Assembly (NCBI GenBank): GCA_016930735.1
Contig: JAFGGF010000112.1
Location: 1-18,186, forward strand
Direction of reading: 5' to 3'
DNA length: 18,186 bases
Origin: Prolixibacteraceae bacterium
GTDB taxonomy: Bacteria > Bacteroidota > Bacteroidia > Bacteroidales > Prolixibacteraceae
Shown here one piece after another: positions 1-8,248 of the stretch. Position 1 is the stretch's first letter. Each line of letters starts with the position of its first letter. A program made the translations under genes and the position numbers. The notes below the pieces were generated by a model. That model had not been told where the DNA came from. It was given only the letters and a program-made list of their open reading frames with translations, and made no database searches.

Positions 1-659
1 AACAGGTTTGTTGGCCTGATTAAAGTTGCAACTGCCAGAGGTACAGCCAGGCAAATTAAATTTTTCAGGTTCGGCTTGTCATAAAAAACCGGGACAAAAT
101 ATATAAATATGGCAAAAAGGCTAAAGGAATAGGCATGCGACATCCCCGGGGCAATGGTTGTATAATAAAACAGGTTTGTGGCAAAAAATAACAGGACAAT
201 AGTCCAGAAAGACGTTTGATGAGTAAAAAACCTTCTAAGGAATCTGTATATAAAAATCAAACCCAGCAAAACATAAAAAAGCGAGGCAAAAAATACCGAC
301 AAAAAATAAAAGGGCGCATAGCCTGATGTATCCTGCTCAAAAAAATAGCTAAGTCCGTGTGCAATCAGGAAAAAAGGCATTTGCATATAAGCAACACCGC
401 AGGTATAAATATTCAGTGTTTTACCCGGAGCATATTGTTTTGCCCAATGCATTTTATCCATGCGGTCCCAGTCCATAATAAAAAAGTGAGGGAGGTATTG
501 GTAATAACCCTCTGAATCGGTTCGCATCACAGTTTTCTCAGCTGTTACCTTGTTACCAATCCGGTAGCCGATGTTGGCGAGCATTGCCAACAGAATAAAA
601 ACAAAAACAAATCCTAAGAGACGTTTTTTTGCAGTGCTGTTTAATTCATTCAGTTTCAT
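1..659 (-). CDS. Polytopic membrane protein, probable GT-C type glycosyltransferase (C-terminal part outside window)
   Basis: An open frame runs without a stop from an ATG at 659 to the window edge, giving about 219 N-terminal residues. It begins MKLNELNSTAKKRLLGF, followed by a hydrophobic helix at about residues 14-32. A soluble loop follows (motif DSEGYYQYLP, then FIMDWDRMDKMHW), and then several closely packed hydrophobic segments. A conserved-looking PGMSHAYSF stretch and IRPTN near the cut end resemble large undecaprenyl-phosphate-sugar dependent membrane glycosyltransferases (ArnT/PMT-like, GT-C fold) of Bacteroidota. The acidic residue in the first loop would fit the catalytic position of that fold. 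The start ATG overlaps the stop of the methyltransferase gene as ATGA, which suggests translational coupling. With the upstream DPM1-like enzyme, it may use a polyprenol-phosphate-sugar donor. The family is inferred from topology and short motifs, and the substrate is unknown. Confidence 0.7.
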   Translation of the reverse strand, partial: MKLNELNSTAKKRLLGFVFVFILLAMLANIGYRIGNKVTAEKTVMRTDSEGYYQYLPHFFIMDWDRMDKMHWAKQYAPGKTLNIYTCGVAYMQMPFFLIAHGLSYFFEQDTSGYAPFYFLSVFFASLFYVLLGLIFIYRFLRRFFTHQTSFWTIVLLFFATNLFYYTTIAPGMSHAYSFSLFAIFIYFVPVFYDKPNLKNLICLAVPLAVATLIRPTNL

Positions 660-1405
660 TTCTTCTTTTTTCCTGAAACAATTACACTAAGCCCCATAAA
701 TGGACGGGTAAAAAGATCAATTATCTTAAAAATCCAAACCAGTTTATTATAAAGTTTCATCTGTCCGGATGGAATCTCCTTTTTTTGTAAGATTTTTCCA
801 CTAAACCACCAACCCATTATACCTGCAAAGTTAAAATAAAGACTTCTGACAACGGGTATTTTGTTTTCATTAAAAAGATTCATCAGGCTTTTCTTTGTGT
901 ATCTCCTGTAATGACCCAGCCCTTTATCAAAATCATTAAATAGAAACTTAAAGGCCGGAACAAGAATAACAAGGTTTCCTTCGGGTTTTAAAAGTTTCAG
1001 GCAGTTTTTCAGGGCCTGGCCATCATCTTCAACATGTTCAATAATGTTTAATGCAAAAACTGAATCAAACTTCCCAAATAAAGCGGCATGTTTTCTGTCA
1101 AATTCCGGATCAACAATATCAATCTGATATACATTTCTGAAATTATTTACACCGGTAAACTTTTTTTTCAGGTATTCACAATATTCTGCACGCATATCGC
1201 TGACCGAAATCTGAAATCCGTTTCCAACAAAAAAGTTTGATATATTACCGATCCCACTCCCGATTTCCAGGATTTCTCCATTCGTATCCGCAGAAATGGT
1301 TTTAAACATCCACTCGTTAAAACGGTCAGCCTTTGAAATACTGTCGAGGGTTTCAAAACCTACCTGGTCGGAATATTGTAATTCTTTATTTATTTCCTGC
1401 TCCAT
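656..1405 (-). CDS. Class I SAM-dependent methyltransferase
   Basis: A 249-residue protein with the Rossmann methyltransferase signature. Motif I is ILEIGSGIGN at about residues 45-54, which binds S-adenosylmethionine. FDSVFALNIIEHVED, about 115-130, is the motif II/post-I region, and LLKPEGNLVILVPA follows as motif III. The GLGHYRRYTKKSL stretch occurs in Methyltransf_11/25-type enzymes that sit in sugar or lipid modification clusters. The gene starts inside the end of the family 2 glycosyltransferase gene (16-base overlap). It ends with an ATGA overlap onto the membrane protein gene, so all three should be one transcript. The likely acceptor is a sugar or lipid-linked intermediate, but nothing in the sequence identifies it. 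A lysine-rich tail (GKKKK) ends the protein. Confidence 0.85.
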   Translation of the reverse strand: MEQEINKELQYSDQVGFETLDSISKADRFNEWMFKTISADTNGEILEIGSGIGNISNFFVGNGFQISVSDMRAEYCEYLKKKFTGVNNFRNVYQIDIVDPEFDRKHAALFGKFDSVFALNIIEHVEDDGQALKNCLKLLKPEGNLVILVPAFKFLFNDFDKGLGHYRRYTKKSLMNLFNENKIPVVRSLYFNFAGIMGWWFSGKILQKKEIPSGQMKLYNKLVWIFKIIDLFTRPFMGLSVIVSGKKKK

Positions 1406-2115
1406 ATATTATATTTCAGTATGCACCAGATTGCTCTGAAACCATCTTTTGAACTAATTTTTTTCCCTTCTTCATACGTCCTTCCATAATATGAAATGCC
1501 GATTTCATAAATTCTGATTCCGGGAATCCTCGATATCTTTGCAGTTACTTCCGGTTCAAAACCAAACCTTTTCTCCTTCAGATCCAGTTTTTTAATAATG
1601 TCTGCCCTGAAAAGTTTATAACAGGTCTCCATATCTGAAAGGTTCAGGTTTGTAAAAATGTTCGATATTCGGGTCAGGAACCTGTTCCCTATCGAATGCC
1701 AGTAAAATAAAATCCGGTGCGGATTTCCCCCCATAAATCTTGATCCGTAAACCACGTCGGCAAAATCCTCAACAACAGGTTTTAGCAGGTCGTTATATTC
1801 ACGCGGATCGTATTCAAGGTCGGCATCCTGAATTACCAAATATGAACCGGTTGCTTCTTTTATACCCCGGTGCAGGGCAGCTCCTTTCCCCATGTTTTGC
1901 GGCTGGGTAAAAAGAAGAATTTTTTCACCTGCATGTTCCTTTATGTATTTGTCAATTATTTCAGCCGATTGGTCGGTACTGCAATCATTAACCAGGATCA
2001 ATTCCTTTTTAAGGTCATTATCCAACCTGACCTCTAAAATTTTATCGAGAATCCGGATTATGGTTTTTTCCTCATTATAAACAGGAATAATTACCGAAAG
2101 TATTTTGTTTTCCAT
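1390..2115 (-). CDS. Family 2 glycosyltransferase, dolichol-phosphate-mannose-synthase-like
   Basis: A 241-residue GT-A fold enzyme. The nucleotide-sugar binding start is VIIPVYNEE (residues 8-16). VNDCSTD (42-48) is the second donor-binding strand, and QDADLEYDP (96-104) carries the DxD metal/nucleotide motif. VYGSRF and an ETCYKLFRADI segment follow, as in DPM1-like polyprenol-phosphate hexosyltransferases. There is no C-terminal membrane helix pair, so this is the short soluble or peripheral form. It probably moves a hexose from a nucleotide sugar to a polyprenyl phosphate at the cytoplasmic face. It is the first gene of the minus-strand cassette and overlaps the methyltransferase gene by 16 bases. 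The downstream polytopic protein is a plausible user of the lipid-linked sugar (inference). Confidence 0.88.
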   Translation of the reverse strand: MENKILSVIIPVYNEEKTIIRILDKILEVRLDNDLKKELILVNDCSTDQSAEIIDKYIKEHAGEKILLFTQPQNMGKGAALHRGIKEATGSYLVIQDADLEYDPREYNDLLKPVVEDFADVVYGSRFMGGNPHRILFYWHSIGNRFLTRISNIFTNLNLSDMETCYKLFRADIIKKLDLKEKRFGFEPEVTAKISRIPGIRIYEIGISYYGRTYEEGKKISSKDGFRAIWCILKYNIWSRK

Positions 2116-2289
2116 AGATGGAATTTTACACTTTAAACTGTTAAATACTATTGATTTCAGTTAAAAGACAACAACTATTCATCCGGTTTTATTGCCTGTT
2201 AAGCTGATAAAATTCAAAAGTAATGATATTTCAATATATAGAAAAAATACAATGTCGATTTAAATATTTTTATTTTTAAGCTGAACGTT

Positions 2290-2297
2290 TAACTTTG
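2290..2297 (+). promoter_or_regulatory. Possible -7 box (TAnnTTTG) for the transporter gene
   Basis: TAACTTTG matches the Bacteroidota -7 consensus 15 bases before the ATG at 2313. This would give a very short leader. No TTTG lies at the right distance upstream, so the assignment rests on one box. The rest of the divergent gap 2116-2312 is AT-rich, and I found no convincing promoter for the minus-strand cassette in it. Confidence 0.35.
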
Positions 2298-2312
2298 GGT
2301 AAAACAAATTGA

Positions 2313-4532
2313 ATGGCAAAGTCGCTGGTAAATACAAATGCAAAGTTCGGTACCATGCCGGTTTTCCTAACCGCATTGACAACAATCCTGGGAGCCATTT
2401 TGTTTTTACGGTTCGGCTGGGCAGTCGGGCAGGTTGGTTTTTACGGAGTTTTAGGAATTATATTATTAGGTCATGTAGTTACCATTCCCACGGCATTTGC
2501 TGTGGCTGAAATTGCCACAAACCAAAGGGTACAGGGAGGTGGAGCCTATTATATTATTTCGCGTTCGTTTGGATTAAACATAGGTGGTGCTATAGGAATT
2601 GCACTTTACTTCTCCCAGGCTATCAGTGTTGCATTTTATATAATTGCATTTGGCGAAGCCTTTGAACCTCTGACAAAATGGATAAATGAAAATTATGGCA
2701 TTTTAATAACCGACAGGCGATTGATTTCCATCCCCACAATGGCAATCCTTTCTGTAATAATCTTACTGAAAGGAGCTAACCTTGGAATGAAAGCGCTTTA
2801 TTTTGTAGCCATTATTTTATTTACTTCCCTGGTCATATTTTTTGCAGGTGACTCCTCCATAAAACCGGATGAAATTAATTTTCATCTTCATATTGCCGAT
2901 CATGAAAATTTCTTTTATGTATTTACGATCATTTTTCCGGCATTTACAGGTTTGGCTGCCGGGCTGGGATTATCAGGCGATTTAAAGGATCCGAAAAAAT
3001 CCATACCCCGGGGAACATTATGGGCAACAATTGCAGGAATGATCGTTTATATTGCTGTTTCCTATAAATTTGTTGTATCAGCTTCACCTGAAGACCTGGT
3101 AAGCGACCAACTGATCATGACCCGAATTGCTGCCTGGGGGCCTATAATCCCTATAGGGCTTGCTGCTGCTTCATTAAGTTCGGCACTTGGTTCCATTATG
3201 GTTGCCCCTCGGACGTTACAGGCAATCGGATTTGATGATATTTTCCCTCAACGAAGAATAAACAATTGGTTTGCAAAAGGTAAGAAAAAAGATAACGACC
3301 CTGTTAACGGTTCACTTATCACTATAATTATTGCATTTGTTTTCATTATAATTGGTGATATAAACTTTGTAGCCCAAATCATTTCCATGTTTTTTATGGT
3401 TACCTATGCTGCCATCTGCCTCATTTCCTTCCTTGAGCATTTTGCAGCTGATCCCGCTTACCGGCCAACCTTCCGGTCAAACTGGTACATTTCTTTGATC
3501 GGTACACTTTTTTCTTTCTGGCTGATGTTTAAAATGAATGCCCCTTATGCTGCAATTTCCCTCCTGATCATGGGATTGATTTATTACATGGTAAGCCAGA
3601 CCAATGAAGAAAAACAAGGGCTGAATAAACTGATAAAAGGTGTTTTGTTCCAAATGAACCGCGGGCTTCAGATTTTACTGCAGCGGGCCGATAAATCAGA
3701 AATTGAAGCCAGTTGGAGGCCTTTCGGAGTCTGTATTTCTCATGATACTTTTAAACGCCGCTCGGCTTTCGATATTATGCGCTGGATATCATACAAATAC
3801 GGATTCGGAACTTATATTCATTTTATAAAAGGATATCTGAATGAAAAAACAACGAATGAATCAAAAGAAGTATTAAAGCGTTTGATCCAGTTGGCTCATG
3901 GCAGTAAAAACAGGGTTTACCTCGACACCATCATTTCACCCTCTTACACTTCGGCAATTGCACAGGTTGTGCAGCTTTCAGGGATTTCAGGGAAAGGCAA
4001 CAATCTGATCTTGTTTGAATATTCAAGAACTGATCCGGGCAATCTGAAAGAAATAGTCGACAATTACAGCATTGTTGATTCTGCCGGTTTTGATATTTGC
4101 ATTCTGAACACATCATATAAAAGTTTTGGCTATAAAAAGGAAATTCACATCTGGATTCGCCCCGATGATTACCGCAATGCAAACCTGATGATTTTACTGG
4201 GATACATCATTTTGGGGCACCCTGACTGGAAAAAAGGATTTATTAAAATCTTTGCCCTTTATCCCAAAAAATCGATGACCGAAAAACGCAAACAACTGCT
4301 GGAATTGATAAAAACAGGCAGGCTCCCGATAAGCCCGTCAAATATATTGATGGTTGAATACGAATCGGAAGACCGGAAATCAATAATTGCACAATATTCA
4401 GCAGATGCCGACCTTACGATGATTGGTTTTAATGTTGAAATGTTACAGGATACAAAAGAATTTGTTTCAGGTTACAGCGACCTTGGTAATATTCTTTTTG
4501 TAAATGCAAATAAAGCAAAAGCAATAAACTAA
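2313..4532 (+). CDS. Cation-chloride-cotransporter-like (SLC12/APC superfamily) permease
   Basis: A 739-residue membrane protein. The first 430 or so residues hold about 12 hydrophobic segments of the APC fold. The opening TALTTILGAILFLRFGW, then QGGGAYYIISRSFG and LYFSQAISVAFYI, resembles SLC12 Na-K-Cl/K-Cl cotransporters more than amino acid permeases. AAGLGLSGDLKDPKKSIPRG is the typical segment after TM6. Residues from about 450 to the end are soluble and cytoplasmic (WRPFGVCISHDTFKRRSAFD and following), like the C-terminal domain of that family. The likely role is coupled movement of cations and chloride for ion or volume balance. The ions cannot be read from sequence. The length is in the range of prokaryotic homologues. 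It is followed by coaD 45 bases later on the same strand, possibly in one transcript. Confidence 0.82.
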   Translation: MAKSLVNTNAKFGTMPVFLTALTTILGAILFLRFGWAVGQVGFYGVLGIILLGHVVTIPTAFAVAEIATNQRVQGGGAYYIISRSFGLNIGGAIGIALYFSQAISVAFYIIAFGEAFEPLTKWINENYGILITDRRLISIPTMAILSVIILLKGANLGMKALYFVAIILFTSLVIFFAGDSSIKPDEINFHLHIADHENFFYVFTIIFPAFTGLAAGLGLSGDLKDPKKSIPRGTLWATIAGMIVYIAVSYKFVVSASPEDLVSDQLIMTRIAAWGPIIPIGLAAASLSSALGSIMVAPRTLQAIGFDDIFPQRRINNWFAKGKKKDNDPVNGSLITIIIAFVFIIIGDINFVAQIISMFFMVTYAAICLISFLEHFAADPAYRPTFRSNWYISLIGTLFSFWLMFKMNAPYAAISLLIMGLIYYMVSQTNEEKQGLNKLIKGVLFQMNRGLQILLQRADKSEIEASWRPFGVCISHDTFKRRSAFDIMRWISYKYGFGTYIHFIKGYLNEKTTNESKEVLKRLIQLAHGSKNRVYLDTIISPSYTSAIAQVVQLSGISGKGNNLILFEYSRTDPGNLKEIVDNYSIVDSAGFDICILNTSYKSFGYKKEIHIWIRPDDYRNANLMILLGYIILGHPDWKKGFIKIFALYPKKSMTEKRKQLLELIKTGRLPISPSNILMVEYESEDRKSIIAQYSADADLTMIGFNVEMLQDTKEFVSGYSDLGNILFVNANKAKAIN

Positions 4533-4544
4533 ATTCTGAATATA

Positions 4545-4561
4545 CCCGTTTTTAAAATGGG
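4545..4561. repeat. Short inverted repeat between transporter and coaD
   Basis: CCCGTTTTTAAAATGGG can form a 7-bp stem (one G-T pair) around a 3-base loop. It has no T-run on either side, so it is not a good intrinsic terminator. It may be an RNA processing or pausing element, or chance. Confidence 0.3.
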
Positions 4562-4577
4562 AAAATAAGTTATTATA

Positions 4578-5063
4578 ATGGAAAGAAACGCAATATTCCC
4601 CGGTTCATTCGACCCGTTTACAATTGGGCATGAATCAATCGTAAGAAGGTCGATGTCACTTTTCGACCATGTAACAATAATGATTGGTTATAATTCAAAT
4701 AAGAAGCCTTTTTTCCCGCTTGAAAAAAGGATCAGCTGGATCAATGAAGTGTTTAAAAACGATAAAAATGTGAGTGTTCAAACCTATGAAGGGCTCACAG
4801 TTGATTTCTGCAAAAAAGTAAATGCAAAATATATTTTAAGGGGGATACGCACTTCTTCCGATTTTGAATATGAAAGGGCCATTGCACAGGTGAACAAACA
4901 GATGTACCCTGAACTGGAATCGGTTTTCCTGCTGACTTTACCGGAACATACTCCGGTTAATTCTACCATCGTAAGAGATATAATTTTGCATGGCGGTGAC
5001 GCAAGCCGGTTCCTCCCGAAAAGTTTAAATCCCGTAGAATTTAAAAATTATAATGCTCATTAA
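4578..5063 (+). CDS. coaD: Phosphopantetheine adenylyltransferase (CoaD)
   Basis: A 161-residue protein of normal length for CoaD. The N-terminal nucleotidyltransferase motif PGSFDPFTIGH (residues 8-18) contains the TxGH signature that binds ATP. LRGIRTSSDFEYERAIAQVN is the family's central conserved block that contacts phosphopantetheine and ATP. The C-terminal NSTIVRDIILHGGD matches the S-S-x-VR region. The enzyme transfers AMP from ATP to 4'-phosphopantetheine to give dephospho-CoA, the penultimate and rate-controlling step of coenzyme A synthesis, in the cytoplasm. The ATG at 4578 is in the expected place relative to the first beta strand. The stop overlaps the start of the next gene by 11 bases. 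Confidence 0.96.
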   Translation: MERNAIFPGSFDPFTIGHESIVRRSMSLFDHVTIMIGYNSNKKPFFPLEKRISWINEVFKNDKNVSVQTYEGLTVDFCKKVNAKYILRGIRTSSDFEYERAIAQVNKQMYPELESVFLLTLPEHTPVNSTIVRDIILHGGDASRFLPKSLNPVEFKNYNAH

Positions 5064-6471
5064 TATCATCATTCGTCTCCTGTTTTTAATATTCTCTCTT
5101 ACGTGCTTTTCAGGTTATTCTGCAATAATTAAAGGGAATGAACCGGATTACTCCGGGATGGAACTGGTATTTAAAGTTTATACCGATCCGGTTACAAAAA
5201 ATGAAAAGGAAATATTCAGAATAAAAGTGGGAGAAGATGGTTCTTTTTCGGAAAAAGTAGAAACTAATGAAATCCTTTACTGCCATTCCGATTTTGGAGT
5301 TTATACCGGAATGCTGATCATTGAACCGGAGTCTGACCTCAAACTGAAACTTCCGCCTTTCAGGGAAAAAACTGCATTGGAATCTAAAAATCCTTATTTT
5401 AAACCAATTTTAATCTGGCTTCAGATTGAATCAAATAAAAAAGATGAGGCCAACCAAATTGTTTCGAGGCTTGAAGGAAGTTACAACCAACTTACCAGTA
5501 AATATTTTAACCAGTTATTTTACCAGCGGTCTACAGCTTATCTTGATACTGTAAAAAATAAATTGCAGGGTGAGTTTGGCAACTATCAAAATCCTGTGAT
5601 CAGGAATCAGTTGGCTTTTAAACTGAAAATCCTTGAATCGGATGTAAATCAGGCAAATCAAAAAAAAGTTTTTCAGGGAGTTAATCCTGCTGATTTTTTA
5701 TACTTAAATCCCGCTTTTTCCGATCTGTTAAACCTTGTATTTGAAAACAGGCTGAAATTTGAAGCGAATTCAATCAAAGGAAAAGAATTAAATGCAGCTG
5801 TAGGAAAGGGAGATATTGGCTTTATTAAAAAATATTTCCGGGAAAATTACCATCTGGAATCCGGGCTGGCTGACCTTGTTCTGTTAAAATTGTTTTACGA
5901 CGGATATTATTCCAACCAGTTTGACAAATCAGCAATCATTTCTATTTTGGATGACCACCATTTTTCTGAAAATGAGAAGAAATACATTCAGGAGTTGACT
6001 CTTGCTGTAAAAGAAAAACTTTTGTTCCTTTCACCTGGGACACTCGCTCCGGTAATCTGCCTGAAAAATACTGAAGGGATTCAGCAATGTTCTGATAAAA
6101 TAAAAAGTTATGAATACATTATTTTTGCCGATCCTGAAATGCTGGTTTGCAGGGAACACCTGAAATACCTTAAAACTGTCAGCGAAAAATTCAACAATAT
6201 TGAGTTTTTTATTGTCCTGAAATATTCTGAAAAAGCTGACTCAAAAACTTTTATAACTGAAAATGAAATCCCGGGTATTATCGTCTGGGAAAATCAAACA
6301 AACAATTTTGCAGAAGTATACAAAATAAGGTCATACCCGTCGGCATTCCTTTTAAACAACAAACATGAAGTAGTCCTGGCACCCGCAAAAAATCCGCTTG
6401 ACGGTTTCGAACTGGAATTTGCCGGATTATTAAGAAATGAACAAATCCGCAAATTCAGAAATCAGCGGTAA
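5053..6471 (+). CDS. Exported protein with a degenerate thioredoxin-like (TlpA-type) C-terminal domain
   Basis: A 472-residue protein. It starts with a signal peptide: MLINIIIRLLFLIFSLTCFSG, with likely cleavage after GYSA near residue 24. A beta-rich region follows (about 25-110: IIKGNEPDYSGMELVFKVY, then SDLKLKLPPF), resembling the DUF4369-like N-terminal domain of Bacteroidota thiol-disulfide proteins. A helical middle lies at about 120-330. The C-terminal region (about 335-470) has thioredoxin features: APVICLKNTEG, the strand YIIFADPEMLVCREHLKYL, and a cis-proline-like RSYPSAFLLNNKHEVV. The CxxC pair is absent; only one Cys remains at the site where WCxxC would lie. It is therefore unlikely to be a redox enzyme and may be a binding or structural protein in the periplasm. 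It starts inside coaD and meets the Nudix gene tail to tail with a 10-base overlap. Confidence 0.75.
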   Translation: MLINIIIRLLFLIFSLTCFSGYSAIIKGNEPDYSGMELVFKVYTDPVTKNEKEIFRIKVGEDGSFSEKVETNEILYCHSDFGVYTGMLIIEPESDLKLKLPPFREKTALESKNPYFKPILIWLQIESNKKDEANQIVSRLEGSYNQLTSKYFNQLFYQRSTAYLDTVKNKLQGEFGNYQNPVIRNQLAFKLKILESDVNQANQKKVFQGVNPADFLYLNPAFSDLLNLVFENRLKFEANSIKGKELNAAVGKGDIGFIKKYFRENYHLESGLADLVLLKLFYDGYYSNQFDKSAIISILDDHHFSENEKKYIQELTLAVKEKLLFLSPGTLAPVICLKNTEGIQQCSDKIKSYEYIIFADPEMLVCREHLKYLKTVSEKFNNIEFFIVLKYSEKADSKTFITENEIPGIIVWENQTNNFAEVYKIRSYPSAFLLNNKHEVVLAPAKNPLDGFELEFAGLLRNEQIRKFRNQR

Positions 6472-7079
6472 AAACTGATTATTTGTTTCAAATTGGAGTA
6501 AGTATTTTCAAGGTTCGGTTGTAGTTTATCTTTTGAAATCCATTCGGCTTTTGTAATATCTTCTTCCAATTGTGGCTTTGGCATTTCAGTTCCCGAGTGT
6601 TCCATTTCAAACCAGAAAGTTTCCTTGAGAATCCATTTACCTCTATTTTCCTTATAAGGCGACAAATAAATATGCCAGGTTGAAGGAATTTGTTTGATTA
6701 TTTTCAGATTACCAAGCCCGGTTTCTTCATTAACCTCCCTGATAGCTGCTTCTTCAGGAGATTCTCCCCGATTGATCTTACCTTTGGGCAAATCCCAGCA
6801 TCCCCTTCTGAAAATAAAAAGGATCTGATCGTTATGTAACACTACTCCACCTGCTGCCTGAATATTGATAAACCTGCTTTTAAAATCATCCGTAAATATT
6901 TCCTCAGAATTTTCATTTAGCAGGCAGGTATTTTCCGGCCTTTTTAAAAAATGATTAACTCTTGATATCAGCTCATCATGACTGTTTATTTCAAATATTT
7001 TATAATCAGAGTATTCCACGCCCAGTTCCTCTCGGGAAGCAATTGCTATAATTCTGTCATTCAAAAAAACTTTATACAT
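6462..7079 (-). CDS. Nudix hydrolase
   Basis: A 205-residue protein. The Nudix box GKINRGESPEEAAIREVNEE plus TGL (about residues 118-140) fits Gx5Ex7REUxEExGU exactly, including the metal-binding glutamates. It is preceded by AAGGVVLHNDQILFIFRRGCWDLP, the usual strand before the box. The 70 or so residues before the domain have no motif I recognise; this extended N-terminus is common in Bacteroidota members. Such enzymes cleave a nucleoside diphosphate linked to another moiety. The substrate is unknown: Nudix subfamilies cannot be told apart from the box alone. The gene is divergent from pyrE with only 29 bases between starts, so their promoters must overlap. Confidence 0.9.
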   Translation of the reverse strand: MYKVFLNDRIIAIASREELGVEYSDYKIFEINSHDELISRVNHFLKRPENTCLLNENSEEIFTDDFKSRFINIQAAGGVVLHNDQILFIFRRGCWDLPKGKINRGESPEEAAIREVNEETGLGNLKIIKQIPSTWHIYLSPYKENRGKWILKETFWFEMEHSGTEMPKPQLEEDITKAEWISKDKLQPNLENTYSNLKQIISFYR

Positions 7080-7082
7080 TTG
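7075..7082 (+). promoter_or_regulatory. Possible -7 box of the pyrE promoter
   Basis: TACATTTG fits TAnnTTTG and lies 26 bases before the pyrE ATG, overlapping the start codon region of the divergent Nudix gene. The -33 position has only a poor TTCTG. A single-box match. Confidence 0.4.
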
Positions 7083-7108
7083 TCCGGCATCTAAAAATAA
7101 AACAAGTT

Positions 7109-7741
7109 ATGAAATCAATTGAAACTGAAGTAGCCCAAAGGCTATTACAAATAAACACAATAAAATTCCAACCTTCAAATCCGTTTACCTGGGCATCGGG
7201 ATGGAAATCGCCTATTTACTGTGATAACCGGAAAATACTCTCATATCCGGAAACAAGGACATTTATCTGTCAGCAATTTGTTAAAGTGATAAAAGAAAAA
7301 TACCCGGAAGTAGAGGTTATTGCAGGTGTTGCAACCGGTGCAATTGCTCATGGAGTTTTGGTTGCTGAAGAATTAGGATTGCCTTTTATTTATATCCGTT
7401 CGAAACCTAAGGGGCACGGACTTGAAAACCTGATTGAAGGCGACTTAAAACCAGGTCAGAAAGTTGTTGTTATCGAAGACCTGGTTTCAACCGGTACCAG
7501 CAGCCTAAAAGCTGCCGAAGCTGTTTCCAATTTTGGCGGGATTGTTTTAGGGATGGTAGCCATATTCACCTATAACTTCCAGGAGGCAAAAGATAATTTT
7601 AAAGAAGCCGGATTGGAATTGACCACTCTAAGTTGTTACCAGGTACTGATCGATGTTGCTCTTCAAAGTGGTGATATCAAAAAAAGCGATGTCAGTCATT
7701 TGGAAAAATGGCGCGAAGATCCGGCAAACTGGGGAAAATAA
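7109..7741 (+). CDS. pyrE: Orotate phosphoribosyltransferase
   Basis: A 210-residue protein. The type I phosphoribosyltransferase PRPP loop VVVIEDLVSTGTSS lies at about residues 119-132, with the acidic pair ED. The family's early block NPFTWASGWKSPIYCDNRK (about residues 24-42) binds orotate. ATGAIAHGVLVAEELGLPF and YIRSKPKGHG are the other conserved segments, the last being the flexible catalytic loop. It converts orotate and PRPP to orotidine 5'-monophosphate in de novo pyrimidine synthesis, in the cytoplasm. The length is normal. The SRPBCC gene follows after 45 bases. The gap has a weak ACCC/GGGT hairpin followed by TTTT (about 7766-7786) that could partly terminate the transcript. Confidence 0.96.
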   Translation: MKSIETEVAQRLLQINTIKFQPSNPFTWASGWKSPIYCDNRKILSYPETRTFICQQFVKVIKEKYPEVEVIAGVATGAIAHGVLVAEELGLPFIYIRSKPKGHGLENLIEGDLKPGQKVVVIEDLVSTGTSSLKAAEAVSNFGGIVLGMVAIFTYNFQEAKDNFKEAGLELTTLSCYQVLIDVALQSGDIKKSDVSHLEKWREDPANWGK

Positions 7742-7786
7742 TTATCTTTACAAACAATACAAATCACCCCTGAAATAAAGGGTTTT

Positions 7787-8248
7787 ATGCAAATTGTTAT
7801 GGCTGTCAGCAAATATATCAGCGATGTGAAAGTAATTAACCATAACCAGCAGGTTGTGTTTAATTACCTTTCAAATTTTGAGAATCTTGCTTCGTATTTA
7901 AACCAAAGCCTTTTCGAAAAAATAACAGAGCAGGTTCCGCAAATAAAAATTTCAAATTTCAAATCGGATGCCGACTCATGCAGTTTTACCATTTCCGGGT
8001 TGGGGCTTGCCGAAATGAGAATTGTTAAAAGGGAACCATTTCAAACCATAAAAATTGAAAGTTCCGGAGGACTGCCACTTTCATTTACATTCTGGATTCA
8101 GTTATTACCGGTTGATACCACAACAACAAAAATAAGGCTGACACTACATGCTGATATGAGTATGATGATTAAAATGATGGCAGGTAATAAATTACAGGAA
8201 GGTATTAACAACCTGGCAGATACGCTCGCAAGGCTGCCATACAGTTAA
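7787..8248 (+). CDS. SRPBCC (START-like) family protein of unknown ligand
   Basis: A 153-residue protein with the look of a helix-grip fold: a first strand SKYISDVKVIN, then a helix HNQQVVFNYLSNFENLASYL. Alternating strands follow, and a long C-terminal helix (KMMAGNKLQEGINNLADTLARLPY) closes the hydrophobic cavity. The V-x-x-VFNYLSNFENL opening is typical of polyketide-cyclase/SRPBCC proteins. No catalytic residues can be named. An alternative ATG at 7799 (MAVSKY) matches the usual start of the fold better and may be the true start. In Bacteroidota a similar gene often lies beside pyrE and birA, so this is a conserved but uncharacterised neighbour. It overlaps birA tail to tail by 4 bases. 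Confidence 0.75.
   Translation: MQIVMAVSKYISDVKVINHNQQVVFNYLSNFENLASYLNQSLFEKITEQVPQIKISNFKSDADSCSFTISGLGLAEMRIVKREPFQTIKIESSGGLPLSFTFWIQLLPVDTTTTKIRLTLHADMSMMIKMMAGNKLQEGINNLADTLARLPYS

Noticed and set aside
2309..2509. Alternative frame starting TTG just before the transporter start
   Set aside because: It overlaps the well-supported transporter frame, and its product has no membrane pattern or motif.
4545..4561. Terminator between the transporter gene and coaD
   Set aside because: The stem has no T-run on either strand and is only 7 bp, so termination is not supported.
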